Of a stretch of 64,000 nt of DNA, positions 37,410 through 46,972 are shown piece by piece. The stretch is from Rhizobium vallis (GTDB taxonomy: Bacteria; Pseudomonadota; Alphaproteobacteria; Rhizobiales; Rhizobiaceae). The stretch spans positions 248,001-312,000 of the forward strand of contig NZ_ML133688.1 of NCBI RefSeq assembly GCF_003985155.1. The letters run 5' to 3'. The translations under genes and the position numbers were made by a program. The notes under the pieces are model-generated. The model did no database searches and was not told the origin of the DNA. It saw only the letters and a program-made list of their open reading frames with translations. Every line of letters starts with the position of its first letter. The first letter of the stretch is position 1.

Positions 37410-38699
37410 ATGAGCAATCCCCAAGCCGGCAACAAGACTGGAGCGCAGGCAAGCGGCGCGTCCGATCTCGCAGCGGTTCTTGCATCGGGAAGGCAGGGCA
37501 AGCGCCGCCGCTGGCGTGGACGCCTGGTTATTCTTCTCATCCTCATCGCCGCTGCCGCAGTCGCGGCCTACGTCTACATGGGCCGCGGGCGCAGCGAAGT
37601 GAGCTATGATACCCAGCCGGCAAAACGCGGCGACCTGACGGTTCTCGTCACCGCCACCGGTTCGGTACAGCCGACCGAGCAGGTGGATATATCGAGCGAG
37701 CTTTCCGGCACGGTCCGCGACGTCAACGTCGATTACAACAGCACGGTCAAATCTGGCGAGGTGCTCGCGCTTCTCGATACGAACAAGCTTGAGGCGGATG
37801 TGAAGAGTTCGCGTGCCAAGCTCAATTCGGCCAAGGCGAACGTCGTCAAGGCCAATGCCGATATGCAATCGGCGGGCACTTCGCTCGATCGGTTGAAGAG
37901 CCTGGTCAAGAGCAATGTCTCCACCCAGCAGAGCCTCGACGACGCCAGCTACAAATATGATTCCGCCGTTGCCGCCAAACAGATCAACGAAGCTGAGGTG
38001 CTGGCCTCGGAGGCCGACCTGCAGCTTGCCGAGGTCAATCTCGCCAAGGCGAAGATCATCTCGCCGATCGACGGTGTCATCCTCACCCGCTCCGTCAATC
38101 CGGGCGCCACGGTGGCCGCCTCGCTTTCGGCGCCGATCCTCTTCACCATCGCCGGCGACCTGAAGAAGATGGAACTGCAGGTCGATGTCGACGAGGCCGA
38201 TGTCGGCCATATCGCCGTCGGCCAGAAGGCGAAGTTTACGGTGGACGCCTATCCCGACCGGAATTTTCCCGCCGAGATCGAGCAGATCCGCTTCGCCTCC
38301 GAGGTGGTCAACAATGTGGTGACCTACAAGGCGGTACTAACAGTCGACAATGCCGACCTGCTGCTGCGCCCCGGCATGACGGCGACAGCAGATGTCACCG
38401 TCGAAGCCGTCAAGGACACGCTGATGGTGCCGAATGCAGCGCTGCGCTACGCCCCGCCGCAGGCCGAGCGGCGCGGCCGTGGCATTTTCGGCATATTCGG
38501 CCCGCCACGCCAGCGCAACAGAGAGTCCGGCCCGGCACTGACGGGGACGCAGCGCCGCGTCTGGGTGCTGCGCAACGGTCGCCCGGCGCCCGTCGTCATC
38601 CAGGTCGGCTCATCCGATGGCCAGTTCACCCAAGTCGTCTCCGGCGAAATCAAGGAGAATGACGCGCTGGTAACCGACGCCACGCTGCAGACGAATTAG
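37410..38699 (+). CDS. MacA/HlyD-type periplasmic adaptor subunit
   Basis: 429 residues. Membrane-fusion protein: basic cytoplasmic start with GKRRRWRGR, one membrane anchor (LVILLILIAAAAVAAYVYMG, about residues 37-56), barrel-sandwich half TATGSVQPTEQVDISSELSG, a coiled-coil hairpin (about residues 125-215), then SPIDGVILTRSVNPGATVAA and beta-barrel domains. Residues about 350-375 form a Pro/Arg-rich insert. The start at 37410 has GAGG five bases upstream. First gene of a MacAB-type exporter operon. Confidence 0.9.
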   Translation: MSNPQAGNKTGAQASGASDLAAVLASGRQGKRRRWRGRLVILLILIAAAAVAAYVYMGRGRSEVSYDTQPAKRGDLTVLVTATGSVQPTEQVDISSELSGTVRDVNVDYNSTVKSGEVLALLDTNKLEADVKSSRAKLNSAKANVVKANADMQSAGTSLDRLKSLVKSNVSTQQSLDDASYKYDSAVAAKQINEAEVLASEADLQLAEVNLAKAKIISPIDGVILTRSVNPGATVAASLSAPILFTIAGDLKKMELQVDVDEADVGHIAVGQKAKFTVDAYPDRNFPAEIEQIRFASEVVNNVVTYKAVLTVDNADLLLRPGMTATADVTVEAVKDTLMVPNAALRYAPPQAERRGRGIFGIFGPPRQRNRESGPALTGTQRRVWVLRNGRPAPVVIQVGSSDGQFTQVVSGEIKENDALVTDATLQTN

Positions 38700-38710
38700 G
38701 CGGGGGACGA

Positions 38711-39427
38711 ATGACAAGCCCGCCGCTCATCGAATTCAGACAGGTCTCGAAAGTCTACGGCGAGGGCGAGGCGGCGATCCGCGCGCTCGACCATGTCGAC
38801 CTTGCAATCAACGCCCATGAATTCGTCGCGATCATGGGGCCGTCAGGCTCCGGCAAATCGACGGCGATGAACATCCTCGGTTGCCTCGACGTGCCGAGTG
38901 GCGGCGATTACATTTTCCAGGGTATCCCGACCAGCGGCTTCGACCGCGGCCAGCTGACGCTGCTGCGCCGGCATATGCTCGGCTTCGTCTTCCAGGGCTT
39001 CAACCTCCTGTCGCGCACCTCGGCCGTCGAAAATGTCGAGCTGCCGCTGATCTATCGCGGCATGGCAGTGCGCGAGCGGCGCGAACGGGCGCGGGAAGCC
39101 CTGGCGTTGGTCGGCCTCACCGGCCGCGAACATCATAAGACACAGGAACTGTCCGGCGGCCAGCAGCAGCGCGTCGCCATCGCCCGCGCCATCGTCACCG
39201 AGCCGGCGCTGCTTCTGGCCGATGAGCCCACAGGCAATCTCGACACGAAAACCAGCGTCGAGATCATGGACCTGATGACGCGGCTGAACCGCGAGCAAGG
39301 CATCACCATCGTCATCGTTACGCACGAACCTGATATCGCCGCCTATGCGCAGCGGTTGCTGCGTTTCGTCGACGGCAAGCTGGAGACTGAGGTCGAGCAC
39401 CAGAGGAGGGCGGATCATGTTCTTTGA
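38711..39427 (+). CDS. MacB-type exporter ATPase
   Basis: 238 residues. LolD/MacB-class nucleotide-binding protein with Walker [11 protein letters not shown]-loop [13 protein letters not shown], signature [16 protein letters not shown], Walker [16 protein letters not shown] and switch [11 protein letters not shown]. Overlaps the permease gene by 11 bases. Its permease partner is frameshifted here, so the exporter may be non-functional. Confidence 0.92.
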   Translation: MTSPPLIEFRQVSKVYGEGEAAIRALDHVDLAINAHEFVAIMGPSGSGKSTAMNILGCLDVPSGGDYIFQGIPTSGFDRGQLTLLRRHMLGFVFQGFNLLSRTSAVENVELPLIYRGMAVRERRERAREALALVGLTGREHHKTQELSGGQQQRVAIARAIVTEPALLLADEPTGNLDTKTSVEIMDLMTRLNREQGITIVIVTHEPDIAAYAQRLLRFVDGKLETEVEHQRRADHVL

Positions 39428-40618
39428 GACGCTGAAACTCGCGCTGCGCGCCATCAGCCGCAACATGCTGCGCTCTTTCCTGACCGTGCTCGGCGTCGTC
39501 ATCGGTGTTGCCGCCGTTATCGCGCTGGTGACGATCGGAAACGGCACGACCGCGCAGGTTTCGACCGAGCTGTCGCGGCTCGGCACCAACATGCTGTTCG
39601 TCCGCCCCGGCCAGTTCGGCCCCGGCCGGGCGAGCTCCGAGGCGCGGCGCTTCTCGCTGAAGGATGTAGCGGCAATCCGCGATCAGGTTTCCGGCCTGCG
39701 GGCGGTCGCGCCGTCCAATCAGTCGACGGCGACCGTCATCTTCGGCGGGCAGAACCATTCCACCACCGTTTACGGCACCACCAACGAATATCTCGTCGCA
39801 CAGGACTGGGACCTGGCGATCGGGCGCGATTTCACCCCATCCGAGGAACGTGGCCAGTCGCGCTGCATTATCGGAGGCACGGTCCGCGACCAGCTCTTTG
39901 GCGGAGCCGATCCGATCGGCCAGCAGATTCGCGTCGGCAAGGTCTCTTGCCCCGTTATCGGCGTGCTCGCCAAGCGCGGCCAATCCGGGATGGGCAATGA
40001 TCAAGACGATGCCGTCATCATGCCGGTCAGGTATTCCAGCGCCGCATCAGCGGCAGTTCCAATGTCCCGACCATCATCATTTCTGCCCGTGACGGTGTAT
40101 CCACAGCCAAGGTGCAGTCGGATGTCGAAAATCTCCTGCGCGAGCGCCGCAAGATCATTCCCGGTCGGCAAGACGATTTCAATGTCAACGACATGACGCA
40201 GATCGCCGAGGCGATGACCGGCACGACGACGCTGCTGACCGGCCTGCTCGGCGCGGTCGCGGCCATCAGCCTGCTCGTCGGCGGCATCGGCATCATGAAC
40301 ATCATGCTGGTCTCCGTCACCGAGCGGACCCGCGAGATCGGCATTCGTCTCGCGATCGGCGCGCTTGAAAACCAGGTGCTCACCCAGTTTCTCGTCGAGG
40401 CCGTCGCACTGTCGCTGTTCGGCGGCATCACCGGCATTTTACTCGGCTTGAGCCTCGGCTTCGGCGCCGTGACCCTGCTGAAAGTCCCCTTCGTCTTCAG
40501 CCCGCTCATGGTCGCAGTCGCCTTCCTCTTCTCCGCAGCGATCGGCATGATCTTCGGCTATTTCCCGGCGAGAAGGGCAGCGCAGCTCAACCCCATCGAG
40601 GCGCTGCGGCATGAATGA
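39417..40618 (+). pseudogene. MacB-type exporter permease, frameshifted
   Basis: The first frame runs from ATG 39417 (GGAGGG upstream) and matches MacB permeases ([20 protein letters not shown], MacB_PCD domain) up to about 40028, then continues as non-homologous sequence to 40196. The true continuation is in another frame from 40031, reading VFQRRISGSSNVPTIIISAR and on through three membrane segments to 40618. Two bases sit between codons where three are needed, so one base is missing around 40029-40030. Restored length would be 400 residues, normal for the family. Either a real inactivating deletion or a sequence error. Confidence 0.88.
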
Positions 40619-40664
40619 AAAAGCCGCTTGATCTCGGCGCCCTGTTATCTATCTGTCTCTATTA

Positions 40665-40674
40665 TGATATATCA
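40665..40674. promoter_or_regulatory. Small palindrome upstream of GntR gene
   Basis: TGATATATCA is a perfect 10-bp palindrome 61 bp before the gntR start, a possible autoregulatory site. Confidence 0.35.
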
Positions 40675-40734
40675 GCGCAACTAGCCTAGGGTTCTGGGCA
40701 TGTCGGTATAGGATTTTAGGTCGGATTTTCGGGC

Positions 40735-41349
40735 ATGCAGACTTCACAGAGCCATCTTGCCTATCTCGCGCTTGAGCATCTGATTGTGACGCTGGCGTTG
40801 AAACCTGGCGCGCTCGTCACCGAAAAGCAGCTGATCGATATGGCGGGCCACGGGCGTACGCCCGTGCGCGAGGCGATCCAGAAGCTCGCCTGGCAGGGGC
40901 TGATCCTCGTCAAAGCGCGCGTCGGGCTGCAGGTTGCCAAGATCGCGCCGGAGGACCATGGCAACGTCATGCAGGTGCGCCGGGAACTGGAGCCAATCGC
41001 TGCAAGCCTCGTCGCCGAACATGCGAGCGACGAACAGCGTGCGCGCCTCATCGAATGCGCCGGCGCGATGGAAGAATGCGCCGTCACGGGAGACCTCGCC
41101 GGGTTCTTCGCCGCTGACAAGTCCTTCGACGAAATCCTCGAGGATGCCTGCCCGAACGGATTCATCATGGCAGCGCTCGGCCCGGTGCAGACACATTCGC
41201 GCCGCCTCTGGTATTCCACCGCAAGTCCGGAGCGCATGGAACGCGCCATCTCACTGCATGTCGCCGTCATCCGCGCTATCCATGCGGGCAAGCCGGACGA
41301 GGCGCGCGCCGCCATGACGGCGCTGATCGATTATATCGCCCACATATAG
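40735..41349 (+). CDS. GntR-family (FCD-type) regulator
   Basis: 204 residues. N-terminal winged helix, with VTEKQLIDMAGHGRTPVREA as helix-turn-helix, followed by a short FCD effector domain (EPIAASLVAEHASDE, HVAVIRAIHAGKPDEA). It stands alone after the exporter locus and converges on fpr across a hairpin. Target genes cannot be told from context. Confidence 0.87.
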   Translation: MQTSQSHLAYLALEHLIVTLALKPGALVTEKQLIDMAGHGRTPVREAIQKLAWQGLILVKARVGLQVAKIAPEDHGNVMQVRRELEPIAASLVAEHASDEQRARLIECAGAMEECAVTGDLAGFFAADKSFDEILEDACPNGFIMAALGPVQTHSRRLWYSTASPERMERAISLHVAVIRAIHAGKPDEARAAMTALIDYIAHI

Positions 41350-41352
41350 AAA

Positions 41353-41372
41353 CGGCCCCGTTTCCGGGGCCG
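41353..41372. terminator. Bidirectional terminator hairpin
   Basis: CGGCCCCG and CGGGGCCG form an 8-bp stem around TTTC between the convergent gntR and fpr genes. T-tracts are short. Confidence 0.7.
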
Positions 41373-41399
41373 CGGTCAAAGCTGATTGTCGGAAGAGCG

Positions 41400-42212
41400 T
41401 CAGCCGACGAAAGCGCGCTCGATGACGAATTCGGCGGGCTTGCTGTTGGCGCCTTCATCAAGGCCGGCCTTCTCGAGCAGTTCCTTGGTATCCTTCAGCA
41501 TGGCCGAGGAACCGCAGATCATGCCGCGATCGATCGCCGGATCGAGCGGCGGCACGCCGAGATCGGTGAACAGCTTGCCGGAGGAGATCAGGTCGGTGAT
41601 GCGGCCGCGATACTCGAAATCCTCGCGTGTGACAGTCGCGTAATGGCGCAGCTTGTCGCCGACGACTTCGTTCAGCAGCTCGTCATTCTGAATTTCGTGG
41701 ACGAGGTCGAAGCCGTATTTCAGCTCGGCGACGTCGCGGGTCGTATGGGTGAGGATGACCTCCTCGAACTTCTCATAGGTCTCGGGATCGCGGATCAGGC
41801 TGGCGAAGGGCGCAATGCCGGTTCCCGTCGAGAACATGTAGAGACGACGGCCGGGCGTCAGCGCGTCGAGCACCAGCGTGCCCGTCGGCTTCTTGCGCAT
41901 CAGCACCTGGTCGCCCGGCTTGATTGCCTGCAGATGTGAGGTGAGGGGGCCGTCCGGCACCTTGATCGAGAAGAATTCGAGTTCTTCGGCCCAGGCGGGG
42001 CTGGCAATCGAATAGGCGCGGAAGACCGGCTTGCCCTCGACCATCAGGCCGATCATCGCGAATTCGCCGGAACGGAAACGGAAGCCCTGCGGCCGGGTCA
42101 TCGTGAAGCGGAAGAGCCGGTCGGTATAATGCGTCACGGCAAGCACCGTCTCGGCGTAAACGCCGGCGGGGATGGACGAGGCGAAGTCTTCGGTCTTTGC
42201 AGGCGCGTTCAT
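41400..42212 (-). CDS. fpr: Ferredoxin/flavodoxin-NADP+ reductase
   Basis: 270 residues. FAD enzyme transferring electrons between NADPH and ferredoxin or flavodoxin in the cytoplasm. FAD site RAYSIASPAWAEELEFFSIK, NADP site FSTGTGIAPFASLIRD, and the C-terminal FVIERAFVG of bacterial subclass Fpr. The start at 42212 (MNAPAKTEDF) is chosen because the core begins just after it; an 80-residue longer frame shows no homologous features. Stands alone; 42213-42569 upstream holds its promoter region and no supported gene. Confidence 0.9.
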   Translation of the reverse strand: MNAPAKTEDFASSIPAGVYAETVLAVTHYTDRLFRFTMTRPQGFRFRSGEFAMIGLMVEGKPVFRAYSIASPAWAEELEFFSIKVPDGPLTSHLQAIKPGDQVLMRKKPTGTLVLDALTPGRRLYMFSTGTGIAPFASLIRDPETYEKFEEVILTHTTRDVAELKYGFDLVHEIQNDELLNEVVGDKLRHYATVTREDFEYRGRITDLISSGKLFTDLGVPPLDPAIDRGMICGSSAMLKDTKELLEKAGLDEGANSKPAEFVIERAFVG

Positions 42213-42569
42213 TGCGGTAGAGGATCCCGTTTCGTCGGATGAACTATCGGATGCGAGGCAGATATTACATATCCGGCCGAAATTAAAGGCATTCCATTCC
42301 ATCCAGCGCTCATCAAGGGAAATATGCGTGTCATTGTCAGGATTCAAGAGCGAAGAGGCGCGGGCGGGGAATGTCGTATTTCCCGCTGGCGAAGCCCGGC
42401 AAAGGATGCATATTAGAGTGGCGCGCCTGGTATGGACGCCGGCTCTCGGCAAAAGCGGTGCGACAACAAAGACCTACGGCGCCGAACCCGTGTACAGGAA
42501 CAGGGATCCGGCGATGATGGCGAAAAAAGACGCTTGCCGGGGCAGGCGCGATAGGGCGGTCCGGGGAAT

Positions 42570-43298
42570 ATGAAGATTTTCAACTACAAGCGCGTTCCTT
42601 ACGCGGAAATGCGCGCCTTTTCCGTCCATATCCTGACGGCTTCCGGCTCCTTCCTTGCCTTTCTCGGCGTGGTCGCCGCCGCCGAACACCGCTTCATCGA
42701 CATGTTCTGGTGGCTGGGGCTTGCCCTTCTCGTCGACGGCATCGACGGTCCGATCGCCCGCAAGGTGCGCGTCAAGGAAGTGCTGCCGAACTGGTCGGGC
42801 GATACGCTCGACAATATCATCGATTACGTCACCTACGTGCTTCTGCCGGCTTTCGCACTCTATCAGAGCGGCATGATCGGCGAGCCCTGGTCCTTTGTCG
42901 CCGCCGGCATGATCGTCGTTTCCAGCGCCATCTACTATGCCGATATGGGCATGAAGACGGATGAGTATTTCTTCTCCGGCTTCCCGGTCGTCTGGAACAT
43001 GATCGTTTTCACGCTGTTCGTCATCGATGCGAGTGCGACGACGGCGCTCGCGGTCGTTATTGTTTCGGTGGTGCTGACCTTCCTGCCGATCAATTTCCTG
43101 CATCCGGTCCGCGTCAAAAGGCTGCGCCCGCTCAATCTCGGCGTCTTTTTCCTGTGGTCGGCGCTCGGTATCTATTCACTCCTGCTGCATTTCGACACGC
43201 CCGAATGGGCGCTCATTCTCTTTATCGTGAGCGGAATCTATCTTTACGTGATCGGCGCGGTGCTACAGTTTTTCCCGGCACTCGGACGCGAAGCTTAG
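42570..43298 (+). CDS. pcs: Phosphatidylcholine synthase
   Basis: 242 residues, about seven to eight membrane segments. Condenses choline with CDP-diacylglycerol in the inner membrane, a pathway typical of rhizobia and other host-associated bacteria. The family's modified CDP-alcohol phosphotransferase motif is complete: D59-G60-x2-A63-R64-x12-G77-x3-D81-x3-D85, where the x12 spacing sets Pcs apart from the usual x8. The quinone oxidoreductase gene follows after 10 bases. Confidence 0.94.
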   Translation: MKIFNYKRVPYAEMRAFSVHILTASGSFLAFLGVVAAAEHRFIDMFWWLGLALLVDGIDGPIARKVRVKEVLPNWSGDTLDNIIDYVTYVLLPAFALYQSGMIGEPWSFVAAGMIVVSSAIYYADMGMKTDEYFFSGFPVVWNMIVFTLFVIDASATTALAVVIVSVVLTFLPINFLHPVRVKRLRPLNLGVFFLWSALGIYSLLLHFDTPEWALILFIVSGIYLYVIGAVLQFFPALGREA

Positions 43299-43308
43299 GA
43301 CAGTCAAA

Positions 43309-44289
43309 ATGACCAGGACGCAAGCGGTTTCATTCTCGAGGACGGGCGGGCCGGAGGTCTTCGAATATGGCGACGTCGATCTTTCCGAGCCTCTAGCGGG
43401 CGAGGTGCAAATCAGGCACGCGGCAATCGGCCTCAATTTCATCGACGTCTATTTTCGCAACGGCAGCTACAAGGTGCCGCACCTGCCATTCGTGACCGGC
43501 AAGGAGGGCGCCGGCACCGTGACGGCGGTCGGTCCTGGCGTCGAGGATTTCAAGGTCGGAGATCGTGTCGCCTATGCCGGCGCCGACGGCGCCTATAGCA
43601 GCGAACGCAACATCGAGACCCGGCATCTCGTCCATGTGCCTGACGGCATAAAGCTCGAAACGGCGGCGGCGATGATGCTGAAGGGCATGACCGCCGAATA
43701 TCTGCTCAACCGCACCTTCAAGGTCGGCCCTCAGACGGTGCTGCTGTTTCATGCCGCGGCCGGCGGCGTCGGGCTGATCGCCGGGCAGTGGGCAAAGGCG
43801 CTCGGCGCCACCGTTATTGGAACGGCAGGCTCTGAGGATAAGGTCGAACTGGCGCTTGCCCACGGCTACGACCATGTAATCAACTACAAGAGCGAAGATT
43901 TTGTCAGCCGTGTCCGCGAAATATCAGCCGGCAAGGGCGTGGATGTCGTCTACGATTCGATTGGCCGCGACACTTTTCCACAGTCGCTCGACTGCCTGAA
44001 GCCGCGCGGTTTTTTTGTCTCATTCGGCCAATCTTCCGGGCCGATCGAGAATTTCACGCTCTCCGCGCTGGCGCAGAGGGGTTCACTCTTTGCGACGCGG
44101 CCGACCCTCTTCACCTACGTCGCCGCCCGCCAGGAACTGATCGACAGTGCAAACGCGCTATTTGATGTTGTGCAAAGCAACAAAGTGCGTATCAATGTCA
44201 ATCAAACCTATCCGCTGCGTGAGGTTGGGCGGGCTCACGCGGATCTGGAAGCAAGAAAAACAACAGGAACGACGCTGCTGATTCCATGA
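43309..44289 (+). CDS. Zinc-free NADPH:quinone oxidoreductase (MDR family)
   Basis: 326 residues. Qor-type medium-chain reductase reducing quinones with NADPH. N-terminal GroES-like domain with GLNFIDVYFRNGSYK, then a Rossmann domain with HAAAGGVGLIAGQWAKALGA and the signature GSEDKVELALAHG. No zinc ligands are seen, as expected. The gap to the downstream importer ATPase is only 39 bp. Confidence 0.92.
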   Translation: MTRTQAVSFSRTGGPEVFEYGDVDLSEPLAGEVQIRHAAIGLNFIDVYFRNGSYKVPHLPFVTGKEGAGTVTAVGPGVEDFKVGDRVAYAGADGAYSSERNIETRHLVHVPDGIKLETAAAMMLKGMTAEYLLNRTFKVGPQTVLLFHAAAGGVGLIAGQWAKALGATVIGTAGSEDKVELALAHGYDHVINYKSEDFVSRVREISAGKGVDVVYDSIGRDTFPQSLDCLKPRGFFVSFGQSSGPIENFTLSALAQRGSLFATRPTLFTYVAARQELIDSANALFDVVQSNKVRINVNQTYPLREVGRAHADLEARKTTGTTLLIP

Positions 44290-44328
44290 GATCCGAACGG
44301 ACCGGTTGGCAGAAGAAATGAGGGGAAC

Positions 44329-45897
44329 GTGTCGCCATTGAATGTACCGGATTCCGGTGCGTTGTTATCGGTCCAGAAGCTGACCAAGTTTTTCGGCGGC
44401 TTTGCTGCCTGCAATGAAATCGATCTCGATCTGGCGCCGGGCGAAATTCACGCGCTTCTCGGCGAAAATGGCGCAGGCAAATCCACGCTGGTGAAGATGC
44501 TGTTTGGTGTCCTGGAGCCGACGGATGGGCAAATCCTCTGGCAGGGCAGGCCGGTCTCGATCACGTCGCCGGGCGAAGCTCGCAAGCTCGGCATCGGCAT
44601 GGTTTTCCAGCACTTTTCTCTGTTCGAGGCACTGACGGTCGCCGAAAACATCGCGCTATCGCTCGATGACGCCATCCCGATCGACAGGATCGCCGAGGAG
44701 GCGAGAGCGCTGTCGGTGGCTTACGGCCTGCCGCTCGATCCGCATGCCCATGTTGCCGATCTCTCGGTCGGCGAGCGTCAGCGCATCGAGATCGTCAGGG
44801 CGCTGCTGCAAAACCCCAAGCTGATCATCCTCGACGAGCCGACCTCGGTGCTGACGCCGCAGGAAGCGGACAAGTTGTTCGAGACGCTGTTCAAGCTGCG
44901 CGCCGAAGGCCGTTCGGTTCTCTATATCAGCCACCGCCTGGAAGAGGTGCAGCGCATCTGCGATCGCGCCACCGTGCTGCGCCATGGCCGCGTGACCGGC
45001 GCTTGCGATCCGAAGCGGGAAACGCCGGCCTCGCTTGCCCGCATGATGGTCGGCAGCGAGGTGGCGACCGTTACCCACCCTGAGCGCAGCGACAAGGGCG
45101 AGGTGCAGCTTGCAGTCGCCAATCTTTCCGTCGCGGCGCGCACGCCCTTCGCCATGCCGCTGCGTGACGTGTCTATGATCGTGCGCTCAGGCGAAATCCT
45201 CGCCATTGCCGGTGTGGCGGGCAACGGGCAGAGCGAACTCTTCGATGCTCTCTCCGGCGAATATCCGATCGCGTCGGCCGAGGCGATCGTCATCCGCAAG
45301 AAGCCCGTGGGCAATCAGGGCATTACCGCCCGCCGTCTCCTCGGCGCCGGCTTCGTGCCGGAGGAGCGTCATGGCCATGCCGCCGTCTCGGCCATGAAAC
45401 TGTCGGATAATCTCGTCCTTGCCCGCAGCCAGTCGGACCGTAAGGCGTTTCTCGGCCTGCTCGGCATCATCCGCCACGGCGCGGTGAAGTCTGCCGCAAG
45501 GCGCATTTCGGAGGCCATGGATGTCCGCAAGAGCGGCGATGATCCTGCCGCCGGTTCGCTCTCCGGCGGCAATTTGCAGAAATTCATCGTCGGCCGCGAG
45601 CTCGACCGCCAGCCCGCCGTGCTCGTGGTCAACCAACCGACCTGGGGTGTGGATGCAGGCGCCGCGAGCCGCATCCGCCAGGCCTTGGTCGATCTTGCGA
45701 GAAGCGGTTCGGCAGTCGTCGTCATCAGCCAGGATCTCGACGAGATCTTCGAAGTAGCGACCGATATTGCCGTCATCTCGGAAGGCCGTCTTTCCAGGCC
45801 GTTTCCGGCGGGCGAACTGACGCGCGAAAAGATCGGCCTGCTGATGGGCGGCTTGCACGAGAGCGGTTCTGCCGCGGAGGCAGCTCATGCGCATTGA
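44329..45897 (+). CDS. BMP-type (nucleoside-like) ABC importer, double ATPase
   Basis: 522 residues, two fused nucleotide-binding domains. First: Walker A GENGAGKST, signature LSVGERQRIEIVRAL, Walker B LIILDEPTSVLTP. Second: degenerate Walker A GVAGNGQSE, signature LSGGNLQKFIVGREL and VLVVNQPTWGVDAGA. GTG at 44329 is the start, with AGGGGAA just before it; no in-frame ATG lies near. Partner permeases overlap in order downstream. The class imports nucleosides or related bases. Confidence 0.9.
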   Translation: MSPLNVPDSGALLSVQKLTKFFGGFAACNEIDLDLAPGEIHALLGENGAGKSTLVKMLFGVLEPTDGQILWQGRPVSITSPGEARKLGIGMVFQHFSLFEALTVAENIALSLDDAIPIDRIAEEARALSVAYGLPLDPHAHVADLSVGERQRIEIVRALLQNPKLIILDEPTSVLTPQEADKLFETLFKLRAEGRSVLYISHRLEEVQRICDRATVLRHGRVTGACDPKRETPASLARMMVGSEVATVTHPERSDKGEVQLAVANLSVAARTPFAMPLRDVSMIVRSGEILAIAGVAGNGQSELFDALSGEYPIASAEAIVIRKKPVGNQGITARRLLGAGFVPEERHGHAAVSAMKLSDNLVLARSQSDRKAFLGLLGIIRHGAVKSAARRISEAMDVRKSGDDPAAGSLSGGNLQKFIVGRELDRQPAVLVVNQPTWGVDAGAASRIRQALVDLARSGSAVVVISQDLDEIFEVATDIAVISEGRLSRPFPAGELTREKIGLLMGGLHESGSAAEAAHAH

Positions 45898-46972
45898 ACT
45901 TGAAAAACGTCCCGACGTCTCGAAACTCTTCGGCGTCGTCTCGCCGCTCCTTGCCCTTGTCCTGACGCTGATTTTCGGCGCTATCATGTTCGCCATGCTT
46001 GGCAAGGATCCGGTCGAGGCGCTGGATGCCTTCTTCGTCGAGCCGCTGCTCGAGGTCTGGTCGCTGCACGAACTGGCGATCAAGGCCGCACCCCTGATCC
46101 TGATCGCCGTCGGTCTTGCCGTCTGTTATCGCTCGAACAACTGGAATATCGGCGCCGAAGGCCAGTTCACCATCGGCGCCATCACCGGCTCCTATCTGCC
46201 GATCGTCTTCTACGACTGGCATTCGCCGCTCGTGCTGCCGCTGATGCTGATCGCAGGTGCGCTCGGCGGCGCGCTTTTCGCGGCCATTCCGGCGCTTCTG
46301 AAGGCGCACTTCAACACCAACGAGATCCTGACGTCGCTGATGCTGGTCTATATCGCCCAGCTCTTCCTCGATTGGCTGATTCGCGGCGCTTGGCGCGATC
46401 CAAAGGGTTTCAACTTTCCCGTCTCTCGCGATTTTGCCCCGGAAGCAGTGCTGCCGGCGATCTGGGAAGAATCGGGCCGGGCCCATTGGGCCTTCATCTT
46501 CGCCATCGTCGCCGCGGTCGGCGTCTGGTTCATGCTGCGTTATACGCTGAAGGGCTTCGAGATCGTCGTGCTCGGCCAGTCGGAGCGGGCAGGGCGCTTT
46601 GCCGGCTTCTCTTCGAAGAAGATGATCTGGTTCAGTTTCCTCTTCTCCGGCGCGCTCGCCGGTCTCGCCGGCATTTGCGAGGTCTCCGGCTCAATCGGCC
46701 ACCTGCAGCCGGCGATCTCGCCGGGCTATGGTTTCAGCGCCATCATCGTCGCCTTCCTTGGCCGCCTCAATCCGCTCGGCATCATCGCCTCGGGCCTGGT
46801 GCTGGCCCTCACATATCTCGGCGGCGAGGCAGCACAGCTTTCGATCGGCGTTTCGGACAAGGTCACGCGCGTCTTCCAGGGGCTGCTGCTGTTCTTCGTG
46901 CTCTCCTGTGACACGCTGATCTATTATAAAATCCGCATCGTCTGGTCGCGGGTAAGGGGCGGCGCTGCATGA
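45887..46972 (+). CDS. BMP-type ABC importer, permease 1
   Basis: 361 residues, about ten membrane segments, of the BPD_transp_2 family (NupP/YufP-like). Conserved LAVCYRSNNWNIGAEGQFTI and HFNTNEILTSLMLVYIA are visible. Overlaps the ATPase by 11 bases and the second permease by four. Confidence 0.92.
   Translation: MRIELEKRPDVSKLFGVVSPLLALVLTLIFGAIMFAMLGKDPVEALDAFFVEPLLEVWSLHELAIKAAPLILIAVGLAVCYRSNNWNIGAEGQFTIGAITGSYLPIVFYDWHSPLVLPLMLIAGALGGALFAAIPALLKAHFNTNEILTSLMLVYIAQLFLDWLIRGAWRDPKGFNFPVSRDFAPEAVLPAIWEESGRAHWAFIFAIVAAVGVWFMLRYTLKGFEIVVLGQSERAGRFAGFSSKKMIWFSFLFSGALAGLAGICEVSGSIGHLQPAISPGYGFSAIIVAFLGRLNPLGIIASGLVLALTYLGGEAAQLSIGVSDKVTRVFQGLLLFFVLSCDTLIYYKIRIVWSRVRGGAA

Noticed and set aside
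42213..42569. Possible gene in the fpr-pcs gap (133-residue plus-strand frame)
   Set aside because: It begins inside fpr, has no ribosome site and no recognisable motif.
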